NCBI RefSeq assembly: GCF_900143285.1
Contig: NZ_FRDN01000004.1
Span: 127,878-191,877, forward strand
Direction of reading: 5' to 3'
Length of the DNA stretch: 64,000 nucleotides
Origin: Desulfitobacterium chlororespirans DSM 11544
GTDB lineage: Bacteria; Bacillota; Desulfitobacteriia; Desulfitobacteriales; Desulfitobacteriaceae
Each line of letters starts with the position of its first letter. The stretch's first letter is position 1. The position numbers and the translations under genes were made by a program. Shown here one piece after another: positions 1-8,351 of the stretch. The notes under the pieces were generated by a model. It had not been told where the DNA came from. It made no database searches and saw nothing but the letters and a program-made list of their open reading frames with translations.

Positions 1-486
1 GCCGCCCAACAGCATACCTCTGCCGCCATTGGTCTTTTCCAGCAGGTGAGCCCCTACTTGAATGGCCATGCGGCCGGCTACTTCACTCATCGGTGCCAGC
101 AAAGGCAAGGATTTATTGGGCATCTCCACTGTTTCATAAGCTATGCCGACGACCTTAGCATCCAAAAGGGCTTGGGTCAACTCCTGATTCGGTGCCAAAT
201 GCAGATAGGTAAAGAGAATTTGATTTTCCTTTAAAAGAGGATACTCCGATTTTAAGGGTTCCTTAACTTTAACGATCATCTCCGCCCGTTCATAGACTTC
301 CTGGGCGGTCTCAAGAATAACGGCGCCGGCCTCTCTATATTCCTCATCCGTAAAACCACTGCCTAAACCGGCCGATTGTTCCAGATAACAGGTGTGTCCG
401 GCCTTAACCAAAGCGTCAACACCAGCGGGAGGCATGCCCACCCGATTTTCATAGATTTTAATTTCTTTTGGTATGCCAATAATCAT
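1..486 (-). CDS. ald: Alanine dehydrogenase, N-terminal part (gene runs off the window)
   Basis: NAD-dependent alanine dehydrogenase, interconverting L-alanine with pyruvate, ammonia and NADH in the cytoplasm. The 162 visible residues open with [10 protein letters not shown] and keep the residues known for the family: Arg15 (ENRVG, pyruvate contact), Lys75 (VKVKEP, substrate Lys) and His96 (TYLHLA, catalytic His). Family members are about 370 residues, so the Rossmann half lies outside the window. The ATG at 486 is preceded by AAGGTGAG at a good distance. A 13-base AT-rich element at 551-563 sits upstream and is shared with the SuyAB-like and DoxX loci, suggesting joint control by the GntR protein at 36.4 kb. 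The identification is secure; the regulatory link is inference. Confidence 0.93.
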   Translation of the reverse strand, partial: MIIGIPKEIKIYENRVGMPPAGVDALVKAGHTCYLEQSAGLGSGFTDEEYREAGAVILETAQEVYERAEMIVKVKEPLKSEYPLLKENQILFTYLHLAPNQELTQALLDAKVVGIAYETVEMPNKSLPLLAPMSEVAGRMAIQVGAHLLEKTNGGRGMLLGG

Positions 487-550
487 TTTACTCACCTTTT
501 AATCCATTTTTATTCAGTTTCTTTACTATAATAAATTTCGCAACAATCTA

Positions 551-563
551 ATCATATATAATA
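551..563. promoter_or_regulatory. Candidate GntR operator upstream of ald
   Basis: ATCATATATAATA, identical to the half-site at 18823, to both halves of the palindrome at 21183-21220 and to the reverse complement at 37062-37074. It lies 65-77 bases upstream of the alanine dehydrogenase start, between that gene and the terminator at 577-630. The sequence identity is seen; its use as an operator is inferred. Confidence 0.4.
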
Positions 564-576
564 GAAGAAAAATTGT

Positions 577-630
577 AAATAGAAACAAAAAGAGTACGGC
601 AAAACTATATTCAATAGTCCTGCGGTACTC
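577..630 (-). terminator. Rho-independent terminator after the sucCD-gntR-ldh remnant unit
   Basis: GAGTAC (592-597) pairs with GTACTC (625-630) in an imperfect 17-bp stem around a 5-base loop. On the minus strand it is followed by TTTTTGTTTC. It directly follows the point where Ldh_2 homology ends, so the deletion that cut that gene left the transcription unit with a terminator. Confidence 0.75.
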
Positions 631-640
631 TCCTTCCGCG

Positions 641-912
641 ATAAGCTGCCCCATGCCGTTATCCCCGTCAATGACGGCCAGGGCATCATGCCTTTGGATT
701 TTAATCTGAGGCGAAGGATTGATGCGTCCTTTTCTCAAACTGAGAAGATACTGGGGCAAACGGCTTAAGCCATGGGTATCCAGACCATTCAGACTTGTAT
801 CGATGATTACGGACGCGATAATTTGCGCATCATGCTCTGGAACACCACCGGCACGTAACAGTTCAACGCAGTGTTCGTTAATTTGGGCAACCGGGTACGT
901 TTTGATGGTTAT
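641..912 (-). pseudogene. N-terminal remnant of a malate/L-lactate/sulfolactate dehydrogenase (Ldh_2 family)
   Basis: Reading codons from 912 downwards gives about 90 residues typical of the Ldh_2 (MdlD/ComC/YlbC) N-terminus: a helix with AGGVPEHDAQ, the signature LDTHGLSRLPQY, then KGRINPSPQIKI and VIDGDNGMGQLIA. Intact members have about 340 residues. Here homology stops at GQLIA and runs into a terminator hairpin, so three quarters of the gene is missing. There is no ATG at the expected start: a purine-rich AAGGGGGG motif stands before ATA-ACC-ATC, and TTG at 759 is the first usual start codon. It overlaps the stop codon of the GntR gene, as in an operon. The family includes (R)-sulfolactate dehydrogenase ComC, which is notable given the SuyAB-like genes at 17-19 kb, but the fragment alone cannot fix the substrate. 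Confidence 0.75.
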
Positions 913-1616
913 CCCCCCCTTTCCGGCTGGGCAGCACTCACGGCGTCTTCGCTGTCTTTGAGATGATTAAGCATGCGTTGACAGGCTAAATCGGGGTTGC
1001 GTTCCCGGATCGCCGCGAGGATTTCCTGATGATCGCGCACCGATAGACGCTGGCGTCCCGGTATCATCAGAACTTTTTCCCGGACCTCGCCCAAAAGGTC
1101 CAGAACATTGATCATGAGCCGGACCAGGACACGGTTTCCTGCCGCTTCACAAATCTTAAGATGGAACTCGGCGTCGAATAAAGCCAATTTCCCCTCATTC
1201 TCCGGATGTTCGGCACTTCTGACGATATCCTCGAGCTCAGCAATATCCTCATCCGTAGCATTTTGCGCGCACCAAAAGACCGCCTTGCTTTCCAATATAC
1301 CCCGGACCTGAAACAGTTCTTCCATGGTTCCCCGGCTTATTTGCAGCAATGATGCCAATCTGCTGATATCCCCCGGTTCATCCGTCGCTTCGTTGATGAA
1401 CGTACCCGTCCCGTGCCTGACCGTTACTACGCCGAGACCGGCAAGGGTCTTTAAGGCGTCGCGGATCACCGTCCTGCTGACGGAAAACATTTCACACATT
1501 TCCCTTTCGGGAGGAAGCCGATCACCGGGCTTCAGATTTCCCGTGTTTAAGGCCTGAATAATTTGGCTGACGACTTTTTCAGACAAATTCCCATAAAGTT
1601 TAAGGGGTACAAACAT
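909..1616 (-). CDS. GntR-family transcriptional regulator, FCD (FadR) subfamily
   Basis: A 235-residue DNA-binding regulator. The winged helix is at about residues 8-75 (KPGDRLPPEREMCEMF, then SRTVIRDALKTLAGLGVV) and is followed by an all-helical FCD ligand-binding domain (residues about 90-225) with the conserved D..FH...AAGN pattern (DAEFHLKICEAAGNRVL). FCD regulators usually bind a small organic acid together with a metal ion. It lies 51 bases downstream of the sucD-like gene on the same strand and its stop overlaps the Ldh_2 remnant, so it probably regulates its own unit. A 7-bp inverted repeat upstream of the sucC-like gene (3766-3785) is a candidate binding site. The ligand is unknown. 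Confidence 0.9.
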   Translation of the reverse strand: MFVPLKLYGNLSEKVVSQIIQALNTGNLKPGDRLPPEREMCEMFSVSRTVIRDALKTLAGLGVVTVRHGTGTFINEATDEPGDISRLASLLQISRGTMEELFQVRGILESKAVFWCAQNATDEDIAELEDIVRSAEHPENEGKLALFDAEFHLKICEAAGNRVLVRLMINVLDLLGEVREKVLMIPGRQRLSVRDHQEILAAIRERNPDLACQRMLNHLKDSEDAVSAAQPERGG

Positions 1617-1667
1617 GACAATCGATCCTTTGAATCTTTTGTTAATTCTTGTGTGTTAATCTTTTTG

Positions 1668-2549
1668 TTAATCCATTTGCCTCCACCCGGCCACACTCTC
1701 GACCAGATCTTCCAGGCTTACGGCAACCCGGACTCCGGCTTGTCTCAGCTGTTCCTCTTTGCTTTGGACTGTTCCCGCACTTCCCTGGATAATCGCACCT
1801 GCATGGCCCATTTTTTTGCCGGGGGGAGCGTTACGGCCGGCGATAAAGCAGAAGACCGGTTTCCCATAATCGCAGCTTTCCAGGTATTCCGCCGCTTTTT
1901 CCTCACGGTTGCCGCCGATTTCTCCCAGCATCACGACGGCTTCCGTGTCTTGATCATCTTGAAGCTCTTTTAAAGCGTCGACAAAGTCGGTGCCAATAAT
2001 CTGGTCCCCGCCAATGCCAATCACCGTGCTTACCCCTAACCCTTTGAACATCAGATTGGAAGCAGTCTCATGGCTCAATGTCCCGCTGCGGGATATGAGT
2101 CCAATCTTCCCGGAGCCGTAAAGGAAACCGGGCATAATCCCTATTTTAACTTTTTCCCGGCAATTAATGACGCCGATGGTATTGGGTCCCAGCAGCCTGC
2201 ACCCCTTGTCCCGGGCCAGGGCTTTTATCTTCATGGTATCCTTAACGGGTATATGCTCCGTTACAATAACGATCAGCGGTACCCCCATGTCGATGGCTTC
2301 AATTGCCGCGCTTAATACAAAAGGAGCCGGTACCATGATCAGGCTGGCGTCGATTCTATGCTTTTCCTTGGCCTCCCGAACCGTATCATAAACGGGAAGG
2401 CCCTCGACCTGGGCCCCTCCTTTGCCGGGGGTTACCCCCGCCACCACTTTGGTGCCATACTCCAGCATAGCTTTTACGTGATAGGAGCCTTGTTTCCCTG
2501 TCCCTCCCTGGACGATCACATGGGTATCTTTATTGATGATGAGTCCCAC
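1668..2549 (-). CDS. sucD: Succinyl-CoA synthetase (ADP-forming) alpha-like subunit
   Basis: CoA-binding and phosphohistidine subunit of an acyl-CoA synthetase of the SucD family, 293 residues (E. coli SucD has 289). The CoA-binding Rossmann part begins VIVQGGTGKQGSYH near residue 12; the catalytic His is in KKMGHAGAIIQG near residue 248. The GTG start at 2549 lies inside the end of the sucC-like gene (20-base overlap) with AAGGAGG 8 bases upstream, so the two are translationally coupled. The pair makes succinyl-CoA or cleaves it for ATP; malate-CoA ligase (Mtk) enzymes have the same architecture. The location beside a GntR/FCD regulator and an Ldh_2 remnant, away from any TCA cluster, favours a catabolic rather than housekeeping role. 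Confidence 0.85.
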   Translation of the reverse strand: MGLIINKDTHVIVQGGTGKQGSYHVKAMLEYGTKVVAGVTPGKGGAQVEGLPVYDTVREAKEKHRIDASLIMVPAPFVLSAAIEAIDMGVPLIVIVTEHIPVKDTMKIKALARDKGCRLLGPNTIGVINCREKVKIGIMPGFLYGSGKIGLISRSGTLSHETASNLMFKGLGVSTVIGIGGDQIIGTDFVDALKELQDDQDTEAVVMLGEIGGNREEKAAEYLESCDYGKPVFCFIAGRNAPPGKKMGHAGAIIQGSAGTVQSKEEQLRQAGVRVAVSLEDLVESVAGWRQMD

Positions 2550-3702
2550 CGGCCGTCACCTCCTTCGCCAATACCTGCATTAACAGCCTGATGGCTACAT
2601 CAGTCGTCTCGAACTTAACCGTCGGGATGCCATATCGCTCCAGGATCCGCCAGCCTTCTTCCTGTTCATGACCCCGCATTTTGACAACAATTTTGATACC
2701 GGTTGGTTTTTCATCCAGAAAATCCGCCAGCCCTGAGGCCATGGTCAGACAATTATTGATCCCGCCGAATACATTGATCATGATCCCCCGGAGCTTCGGG
2801 GTCTCCGTCATCAAATGCAGGCTTTCTTTCATTCTTTCCCGGGATATCCCGCCGCCAAGATCGATGAAAGCTGCCGGTTTGGCCCCAAGCGCATAGACCG
2901 CATCCATGGTCGCCATGGACAGCCCGGCCCCGCCGGCGATAATGCCGATCTCTCCCCCTTCCTCAAGGCTCACATAAGTCACATTTAAATCCCCAGCCCG
3001 CTTCTCCAGGGGATTTATCTCGGTTCGGTAAACATTCCTGATGATTTGGCTGCGGAAAGAGGCTTCATCGTCCAGGATCAATTTGGCGTCCGCAGCCATA
3101 ATCTTCCCCTCTCGTGTAATCACCAGCGGGTTTATTTCCGCGGTCAGGGCGTCCGTTTCCTGAAAAACCTTTACCAGTTTGTCGAGAATATTCTCCAATT
3201 CAACAACCTGCCCGCCGTGAAAACCTGCCCTGCGCCACAAATCCCTTAACCGGTGTCCAAACACCTCCCGCCAGGGATCGATATGCTCCTTGAGCAGCAG
3301 CTCCGGATTGGATACTGCCAAGCTCTCAATTTCCACCCCGCCTTGGGCCGATACCATCATAACGGGTTTCCCTTCAGCAAAGTCCATGGTAATGCTGGCA
3401 TAAATCTCCCGGGCAATCTCAATCTGCTCTTCAATCAGCAGCGTTTTGACCTGCTCGCCATGGTGCTCTTTGCCCAAAATTCGGGCTGCTGCCTCTGCTG
3501 CTGCTTCGGGGTCAGCCGCGGGGAGGATTAATCCCGCTTTACCACGCCCCCCTGCCATGACCTGCGCTTTTACGACAACCGGTTTGCCGATTCCGGCACA
3601 GATCATTCCGGCCTCAGCAGGATTGGTGGCTATGCCGTTCTGCCCAAGGGGTATGCCATACTTAGTAAAAACATCTTTGGCTTCATATTCATACAGGTAC
3701 AT
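2530..3702 (-). CDS. sucC: Succinyl-CoA synthetase (ADP-forming) beta-like subunit
   Basis: 390-residue ATP-grasp subunit (E. coli SucC 388). The N-terminal ATP-grasp domain begins MYLYEYEAKDVFTKYGIP and contains VVKAQVMAGGRGKAG; the metal and nucleotide residues lie in ALTAEINPL near residue 190. The C-terminal flavodoxin-like domain carries GGAGLSMATMD and NVFGGI near residue 310. It forms an alpha2beta2 or alpha-beta enzyme with the overlapping sucD-like product. The ATG is preceded by AGGGGAG. It is the first gene of its unit: a terminator at 3787-3812 separates it from the 13-gene operon upstream. Substrate choice between succinate, malate and other dicarboxylates cannot be read from the sequence. 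Confidence 0.85.
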   Translation of the reverse strand: MYLYEYEAKDVFTKYGIPLGQNGIATNPAEAGMICAGIGKPVVVKAQVMAGGRGKAGLILPAADPEAAAEAAARILGKEHHGEQVKTLLIEEQIEIAREIYASITMDFAEGKPVMMVSAQGGVEIESLAVSNPELLLKEHIDPWREVFGHRLRDLWRRAGFHGGQVVELENILDKLVKVFQETDALTAEINPLVITREGKIMAADAKLILDDEASFRSQIIRNVYRTEINPLEKRAGDLNVTYVSLEEGGEIGIIAGGAGLSMATMDAVYALGAKPAAFIDLGGGISRERMKESLHLMTETPKLRGIMINVFGGINNCLTMASGLADFLDEKPTGIKIVVKMRGHEQEEGWRILERYGIPTVKFETTDVAIRLLMQVLAKEVTAGGTHHQ

Positions 3703-3765
3703 CCTTTTCTCCCCTTCTGCGGATCCTTAACTCTATCGGACACTTTGCATTGATAACTCTGCCTA

Positions 3766-3785
3766 TATATAACTGCATTTATATA
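3766..3785. promoter_or_regulatory. Inverted repeat in the sucC-like promoter region, candidate operator
   Basis: TATATAA-CTGCAT-TTATATA is a perfect 7-bp inverted repeat with a 6-base spacer, 64 bases upstream of the sucC-like start. Short AT-rich palindromes are usual for GntR/FCD regulators, and one is encoded in this unit. The assignment is inference. Confidence 0.4.
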
Positions 3786-3786
3786 A

Positions 3787-3812
3787 GAAGGGAAACGAAG
3801 CCGTTTCCCTTC
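3787..3812 (-). terminator. Hairpin closing the 13-gene operon
   Basis: GAAGGGAAACG and CGTTTCCCTTC form a perfect 11-bp stem with a 4-base loop, 18 bases past the stop of the Gfo/Idh gene. The following minus-strand bases (TTATATAAAT) are T-rich but not a clean U run. Confidence 0.65.
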
Positions 3813-3829
3813 CTGGCCCGTGTCCGGCC

Positions 3830-4891
3830 TTAACCGATTATCTCCGCAATCTCTACCGGCCTTTTCTCGTGAACGGATTTTACTGCGGCCAAAACCACTG
3901 CTAAATTGCGCAGGGAAGCTTCCGCGTCGATCTCGGTCTCTCCCCCGTTGCGGATAACGTCCGCAACTTCTTCCACTTCCACCCGCAAATGATCCACCGG
4001 CTCGAAATCCACTTTGACATCCCGCAGAATTCGATTGTCGGGATCATCGCTCATGCTGGCGAACTCCCGTTTGATCAGGGTTGAGTGTTCGTCGGTGACA
4101 TCCGAATTGCTCCACCAGCTGAAATCCAACTGATAAAACAGGTTGGCTTTGGTGCCGTATACATTGATGGAGAATACGCCCGGGCAGGCCCAATTGGTTC
4201 CTAAATAAGCCTGTTTCCCATCTTCAAACTCCAGCAGGGTTTGATTCACCGTAATATTTTCCACCTCGGTATACATTGGTTTGCCGAAGTTAAAGACTCT
4301 GGCCACCGGCCCCAGCAGAAACTGCAGATTATCGATCTGATGAACCCCCAGCTGGGTAAGGGGACCGCCGGGTGCCGTGGCGGGATCTCCCCGCCAGTTC
4401 CCTTTTTTCAGCTCCAGACCCCGTTCATTGGAGAAAACGGCTTCAATGGAAGATACTTCGCCGATTTCCTTGGTAGCGATCATTTTTTTCATTGTGCGCA
4501 AAGCGCCTAAGCGGCGGGAGCTGTGGCCGCAGAGAAATTTAACCCCTGTTTCTTTGATGACTTGATCAATGCGCTGAGCATGCTCCAGGGATACGGAAAT
4601 GGGCTTTTCCACATAGATATGTTTGCCGGCGCGGGCGCACTGCTCGATCACTTCCGCATGCTTATCGTTGGGAACCGTTATAACGACCATCTCCACATCT
4701 TCACGGGCCAGCAGGGCTTCCATAGTGGGGTCACCGGCGCAGTTATAACGTTTACCGAACTTCTCCCTTTTCTCTTCTGTTCGGGAATAACAGGTAACCA
4801 GCTTTAATTTTTCGCTCTTCGTATAGGCATCGGCCATAACATAAGCCCACCGCCCTAAACCGATTGCCGCAACGCCAACTGGATTGTACAT
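3830..4891 (-). CDS. Gfo/Idh/MocA-family NAD(P)-dependent oxidoreductase
   Basis: 353-residue dehydrogenase of the glucose-fructose oxidoreductase/inositol dehydrogenase family. The N-terminal Rossmann domain begins GVAAIGLGRWAYVMA; the family signature VEKPISVSLEHA (residues about 95-106, with the EKP lysine) and the C-terminal alpha/beta domain GGPLTQLGVHQIDNL with the catalytic His follow. Members oxidise a hydroxyl of a sugar, polyol or related compound. It is the last gene of a 13-gene run, 36 bases after the polyferredoxin gene, with AAGGAGG before the ATG and a terminator behind it. The substrate is unknown; it probably acts on a pathway intermediate delivered by the TctABC transporter. 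Confidence 0.88.
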   Translation of the reverse strand: MYNPVGVAAIGLGRWAYVMADAYTKSEKLKLVTCYSRTEEKREKFGKRYNCAGDPTMEALLAREDVEMVVITVPNDKHAEVIEQCARAGKHIYVEKPISVSLEHAQRIDQVIKETGVKFLCGHSSRRLGALRTMKKMIATKEIGEVSSIEAVFSNERGLELKKGNWRGDPATAPGGPLTQLGVHQIDNLQFLLGPVARVFNFGKPMYTEVENITVNQTLLEFEDGKQAYLGTNWACPGVFSINVYGTKANLFYQLDFSWWSNSDVTDEHSTLIKREFASMSDDPDNRILRDVKVDFEPVDHLRVEVEEVADVIRNGGETEIDAEASLRNLAVVLAAVKSVHEKRPVEIAEIIG

Positions 4892-4927
4892 AAAAAGACC
4901 TCCTTAAATTTCACATTGAACTTTGTC

Positions 4928-5446
4928 TTATTTGACTTTCCGTGTTCCATAGAATCTCAGATAAAGGTCATTGACGATTTGCTCTTCCGGCAGCGCATAA
5001 TGCTTGCCGTCAAAACTTTCGTTATTGGTAACTGCCAGCGCACCGGAAGCGCAGACCTTCGCGCACTCCGGCTCTCCCCCGCAGCGGTCGCAGAACATGG
5101 GCAGGTTGGATGCCGGATGATAAGCGATAGAATTTCCCGGGCAGGCCCGTCTGCATCGTTGACAGTCAATCCCCCGGCTCCTGAAGCAAAAAGCTTCCTG
5201 AACCCTGACAATGCCTTCCCCGTCTGCCCACAAGGCCTTATCCGCAGCCGGGCAAGCCTGAACGCAGGGATGATCCGAACACTGGTGGCAAAAAACCGGA
5301 ATATCAAGGGGACCTGTTCCGACCTGCCGAACTCTGATCGAGGCTGTTTCCGTCCAAAAGGCTGCTTCCTTCTTTAACGCACAGGCCAATTCACAAGCCC
5401 TGCATCCTGTACAAAGATCATAGCGTATGTGCAACTGTTTCGGCAT
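4928..5446 (-). CDS. 4Fe-4S polyferredoxin (HycB/DmsB-like electron carrier)
   Basis: 172-residue iron-sulfur protein with several cysteine clusters: CTGCRACELAC near the N-terminus, CHQCSDHPCVQAC at about residues 52-64, CQRCRRAC at about 94-101 and CDRCGGEPECAKVC at about 117-130. This spacing is typical of four-cluster electron-transfer subunits beside molybdenum or tungsten enzymes. It has no signal peptide and so should be cytoplasmic. Tungsten aldehyde oxidoreductases are often paired with such a subunit, and an AOR is encoded upstream in the same operon, so it is a likely electron acceptor for it. The start has GGGGGGAAG at a good distance. Confidence 0.85.
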   Translation of the reverse strand: MPKQLHIRYDLCTGCRACELACALKKEAAFWTETASIRVRQVGTGPLDIPVFCHQCSDHPCVQACPAADKALWADGEGIVRVQEAFCFRSRGIDCQRCRRACPGNSIAYHPASNLPMFCDRCGGEPECAKVCASGALAVTNNESFDGKHYALPEEQIVNDLYLRFYGTRKVK

Positions 5447-5475
5447 CTCTTCTTCCCCCCGTTGTTCAAAGTTAT

Positions 5476-6597
5476 TCAGCCGGTGAACTCGGCAATCATG
5501 ATGCCGCTGCCGGCCCTGTCTGTTAAATAAACCAACCCGTTTTGACTGACAAAGACATCATTGATCTGAGCGGGAGGCATACCGGCGGCCGGTGGCGGTA
5601 TGAACCGGTCAATCTCCTTAGGCCGGCAGGGATCGCTGATATCGACAACTCTTAACCCGCCGCCAAACCAGGTAACAAAAATTATTTCATCGCTTTGCCA
5701 GGAACCGGGACGGTTTTCATGGAGATTATGCGGTCCGAACCTGGGCCCATATTTCCCATAATCTTCATTCTCCACAGAGAACTCGGACAGCACCCTGGGA
5801 TTCTTATCATCTTTGATGTCCAGGATTCTGACAGCCTTCAGAGATTCCTCCCCGGGCAGTCCTTTGGCCTCATCCGTTACCACCAGCAGATTGCGCCGGG
5901 GAAGGGGAAGTCCTGTGTGGGTATGTCCTCCCCTTTGCGGACCCCAATTGATGCTGCCGGCCACCTGGGGATTTGAAATTTGCGATATATCCAAAATATA
6001 CATTCCGGCATCCCACATTCCCAAATAAGCCCGGTCCTTATGCACCATGGCGTGATGCAGCTTGTATTTCAGCCCCTGGGGTTGGTTGGGTTCTTCCCCT
6101 CCTGCAGTCCACAGGCCCGGATACCACCAACGCCCAACCTCCCGGGGATGGGCCGGATCCTTGATGTCCACAATCAGCAGCATCCGGTCACTGAACCCTT
6201 CCGGCACCGCCGTGGCAAAGACATAAGGCTCTTCCCCGCTATACCAGGTGCGGTGAACCCCTTGCCCGCCCACATGGTAATAGGCAATCTCCCGCGGGTT
6301 TTTCGGGTCCTTCAGACTATAGATTGAAAATCCGAGCCTTTCGGCAGGTTCCCCTGTACGGCATTCATAGTTGATAATCATCAGATCGTCCACGATCTGG
6401 ACCTTTGAGCAAAGAGAATTTTTGTAGGCCGGCATCTCCCCGCAGACACGGGGAAGGGAGGGATTGGAAACATCGACAATGATGGTGCCGATTCCTGGAA
6501 CCATGTTTCCCACATACACATAGTCCTGGTAGTTCATGATCTGCATGGTTTTGCCATGCCCCTGAAGACTGTTTTGTCCGATCAATTTAAGCGCCAT
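5476..6597 (-). CDS. LVIVD-repeat beta-propeller protein
   Basis: 373 residues built of repeats in which a hydrophobic strand is followed by D-x-x-x-P (VDVSNPSLPR, VDIKDPAHPR, LDISQISNPQ, LDIKDDKNPR, VDISDPCRPK). This is the LVIVD pattern predicted to fold as a beta-propeller. Histidines are frequent at blade junctions (GVHRTWY, LHHAMVH, GGHTHTG, GPHNLHEN), which might bind a metal. There is no signal peptide, so it should be cytoplasmic, unlike many LVIVD proteins. Its function is not known; some related propellers (selenium-binding protein type) act as oxidases, but nothing here shows that. It sits between the transporter genes and the polyferredoxin, so it belongs to the same pathway. Confidence 0.75.
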   Translation of the reverse strand: MALKLIGQNSLQGHGKTMQIMNYQDYVYVGNMVPGIGTIIVDVSNPSLPRVCGEMPAYKNSLCSKVQIVDDLMIINYECRTGEPAERLGFSIYSLKDPKNPREIAYYHVGGQGVHRTWYSGEEPYVFATAVPEGFSDRMLLIVDIKDPAHPREVGRWWYPGLWTAGGEEPNQPQGLKYKLHHAMVHKDRAYLGMWDAGMYILDISQISNPQVAGSINWGPQRGGHTHTGLPLPRRNLLVVTDEAKGLPGEESLKAVRILDIKDDKNPRVLSEFSVENEDYGKYGPRFGPHNLHENRPGSWQSDEIIFVTWFGGGLRVVDISDPCRPKEIDRFIPPPAAGMPPAQINDVFVSQNGLVYLTDRAGSGIMIAEFTG

Positions 6598-6632
6598 TTT
6601 CAGTTCCCCCTGCCTTTGCTTTCAGCCTATGT

Positions 6633-7679
6633 TTATTTCGTGGCCTCAACAGCAGCTTTTAAGATGGGTACAATATTTTTGCCGCCTTCGGCGATAATCC
6701 CCACCTTACCCTGTTCTTCATCACCCTTCATGGGTACGAGGGGTAATCCGGTCTGTTCCGCCCTGGCCTGCAATTCCGGATCGTTTAAGGCCTGGAAGAT
6801 GGCCTCCCGCAATGCCTTGGTAGCCTCTTGATCCATATCTGGCGGCCCAAAGAAACTCCTGTGCATCTCAAGCATACTGACGATTGCCTGCAAGGAGGCT
6901 TTCGCTGTTTCGTCCTGAACCACTTCAAGGGCTGTGGGCACGTCCGGGTACTCTGTCATTCTTTCCGATGCAATGATCAGGATAGGATGCTTATCTCCTT
7001 CTTTGATCATGGTGGCTGCATCCATAGCGGCTGTAATGTGTCCGTCGCCGTCTCCTTTGACCACGGCCAGAGCCGTATCGGCATTCCCTTCGTAACCGGT
7101 GATTGCTTTGAGTCCGAAGCCAAGACTATTGGCGATGACCGCCATGGTGAAAAAGTCTTCATCCGTGCCTTGGGTTGGGAATTTAAAATCACGGCCTAAA
7201 TTAGCCACATCTTCTATGCTTTTAATACCGCTGTTTCCCCCAACAGTCAGTATTCTCGCCTCAGTCGAGGCTCTCCCCAGATAAGTGAATTGAGTTGCGT
7301 CATACTTTACCCCTTCCCCCTCGGAAAGCTGGGATAAAATAATTGTGGGTATACTGGTGAATGCAATGGTCAATCCGTCAGGTTTGGCATTCCATAAGTC
7401 GTTAATCCCGACAACCCCGCCGGCTCCGGTAATATTCTTGACAATAATATTTTTGGCCCCGGAGTATTTCTGAATATAAGGGACAATCATCCTGGCGTAG
7501 GTGTCCATTCCTCTGCCCGCGGTGTTAGGTACAATCAGGGTAATCGTTTTTCCCTCATAGAAACCTTTCTCCGCCCCTGCAGATGCTGCAGAACCGGCAG
7601 AACTGCTGCAACCTGTGATACTGCCGGCTACCAGCGCTATAACGATGAGCAGTACAAACCATTTTGATCTTTTCAACAT
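6633..7679 (-). CDS. tctC: Tripartite tricarboxylate transporter, solute-binding lipoprotein (TctC/Bug family)
   Basis: 348 residues. The signal peptide ends in a lipobox (GSITGC), so the mature protein is anchored outside by Cys24 and captures the substrate for TctAB. The Bug-family hallmarks are present: GKTITLIVPNTAGRGMDTYAR at about residues 47-67 (the usual P-x-x-x-G-G-x-x-D loop has AGRGMD here) and ITGAGGVVGINDLWNAKPDG. Family members bind citrate, other carboxylates, terephthalate or sulfolactate (SlcH). AGGAGG precedes the ATG. It is the third gene of a tctA-tctB-tctC block, in inverted order compared with Salmonella tctCBA. The cargo is unknown. Confidence 0.9.
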   Translation of the reverse strand: MLKRSKWFVLLIVIALVAGSITGCSSSAGSAASAGAEKGFYEGKTITLIVPNTAGRGMDTYARMIVPYIQKYSGAKNIIVKNITGAGGVVGINDLWNAKPDGLTIAFTSIPTIILSQLSEGEGVKYDATQFTYLGRASTEARILTVGGNSGIKSIEDVANLGRDFKFPTQGTDEDFFTMAVIANSLGFGLKAITGYEGNADTALAVVKGDGDGHITAAMDAATMIKEGDKHPILIIASERMTEYPDVPTALEVVQDETAKASLQAIVSMLEMHRSFFGPPDMDQEATKALREAIFQALNDPELQARAEQTGLPLVPMKGDEEQGKVGIIAEGGKNIVPILKAAVEATK

Positions 7680-7808
7680 TGCTCTTGACCCTCCTAAATT
7701 TTACTCTTGGATCCTTTGCTTAGAGCCATTCCCCACTTAGCCTTTTCTTTCGCGCAGATATTTCCTCGAATACACAGAGTTTTTCCTGGATGCCCAACCA
7801 TCACCTCC

Positions 7809-8351
7809 CTAATGAAATAACAACGACAGCAGCAGACCTTCGTACATCTCCCGCTGCAGCAGCAGAACAAATAAGGCATACAATACGAAGGTGTCTATAG
7901 CGGCAAAACAGGCAGCCATGTACCACTTCAGCTTGGTGATCAAGAGAAGATATCCGAAGACAAACACGCACATGGCCGGTATAACTCCAATCAGCAGAAT
8001 CAGGAGCAATATGATCCCCAACCAGGAGAGCGCTACCCACTGGGAACCGCCGCGCTTCTTGCCGGCCGCCGCCCCGATGGTCTCCAATTTCTCCTCTTCA
8101 ACCGCCATACCGCTTTTGGTGGATTTGAACAAGTTGGCCGGGTCAACATTTAAATCCAGCTTGGAGTTCGTGTTTTGCAGAATGAGCTGGAGCAGGATTA
8201 AGAGCAAAGAAACAACTGCCACCGGTATCGGTATCATCCTGGCTCTTGGCCCATAGTCAAAGGACACCACCAGAAAGACGACAAATACCAAGAATAAGAT
8301 AATCGCTATGATATTTTCCTGTGCCCGCTTACTTACTTTCAGATTGCTCAT
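7809..8351 (-). CDS. tctB: Tripartite tricarboxylate transporter, small membrane subunit (TctB)
   Basis: 180 residues with four predicted membrane segments (IIAIILFLVFVVFLV, PVAVVSLLLILLQLIL, WLGIILLLILLIGVIPAMCVF, and a C-terminal segment around FVLYALFVLLL). I start it at ATG 8351, which overlaps the tctA stop as TGATG and has GGGAGGGG 7 bases upstream; a longer reading frame to 8387 would run into tctA. Together with TctA it forms the membrane part of a secondary tripartite transporter. Confidence 0.85.
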   Translation of the reverse strand: MSNLKVSKRAQENIIAIILFLVFVVFLVVSFDYGPRARMIPIPVAVVSLLLILLQLILQNTNSKLDLNVDPANLFKSTKSGMAVEEEKLETIGAAAGKKRGGSQWVALSWLGIILLLILLIGVIPAMCVFVFGYLLLITKLKWYMAACFAAIDTFVLYALFVLLLQREMYEGLLLSLLFH

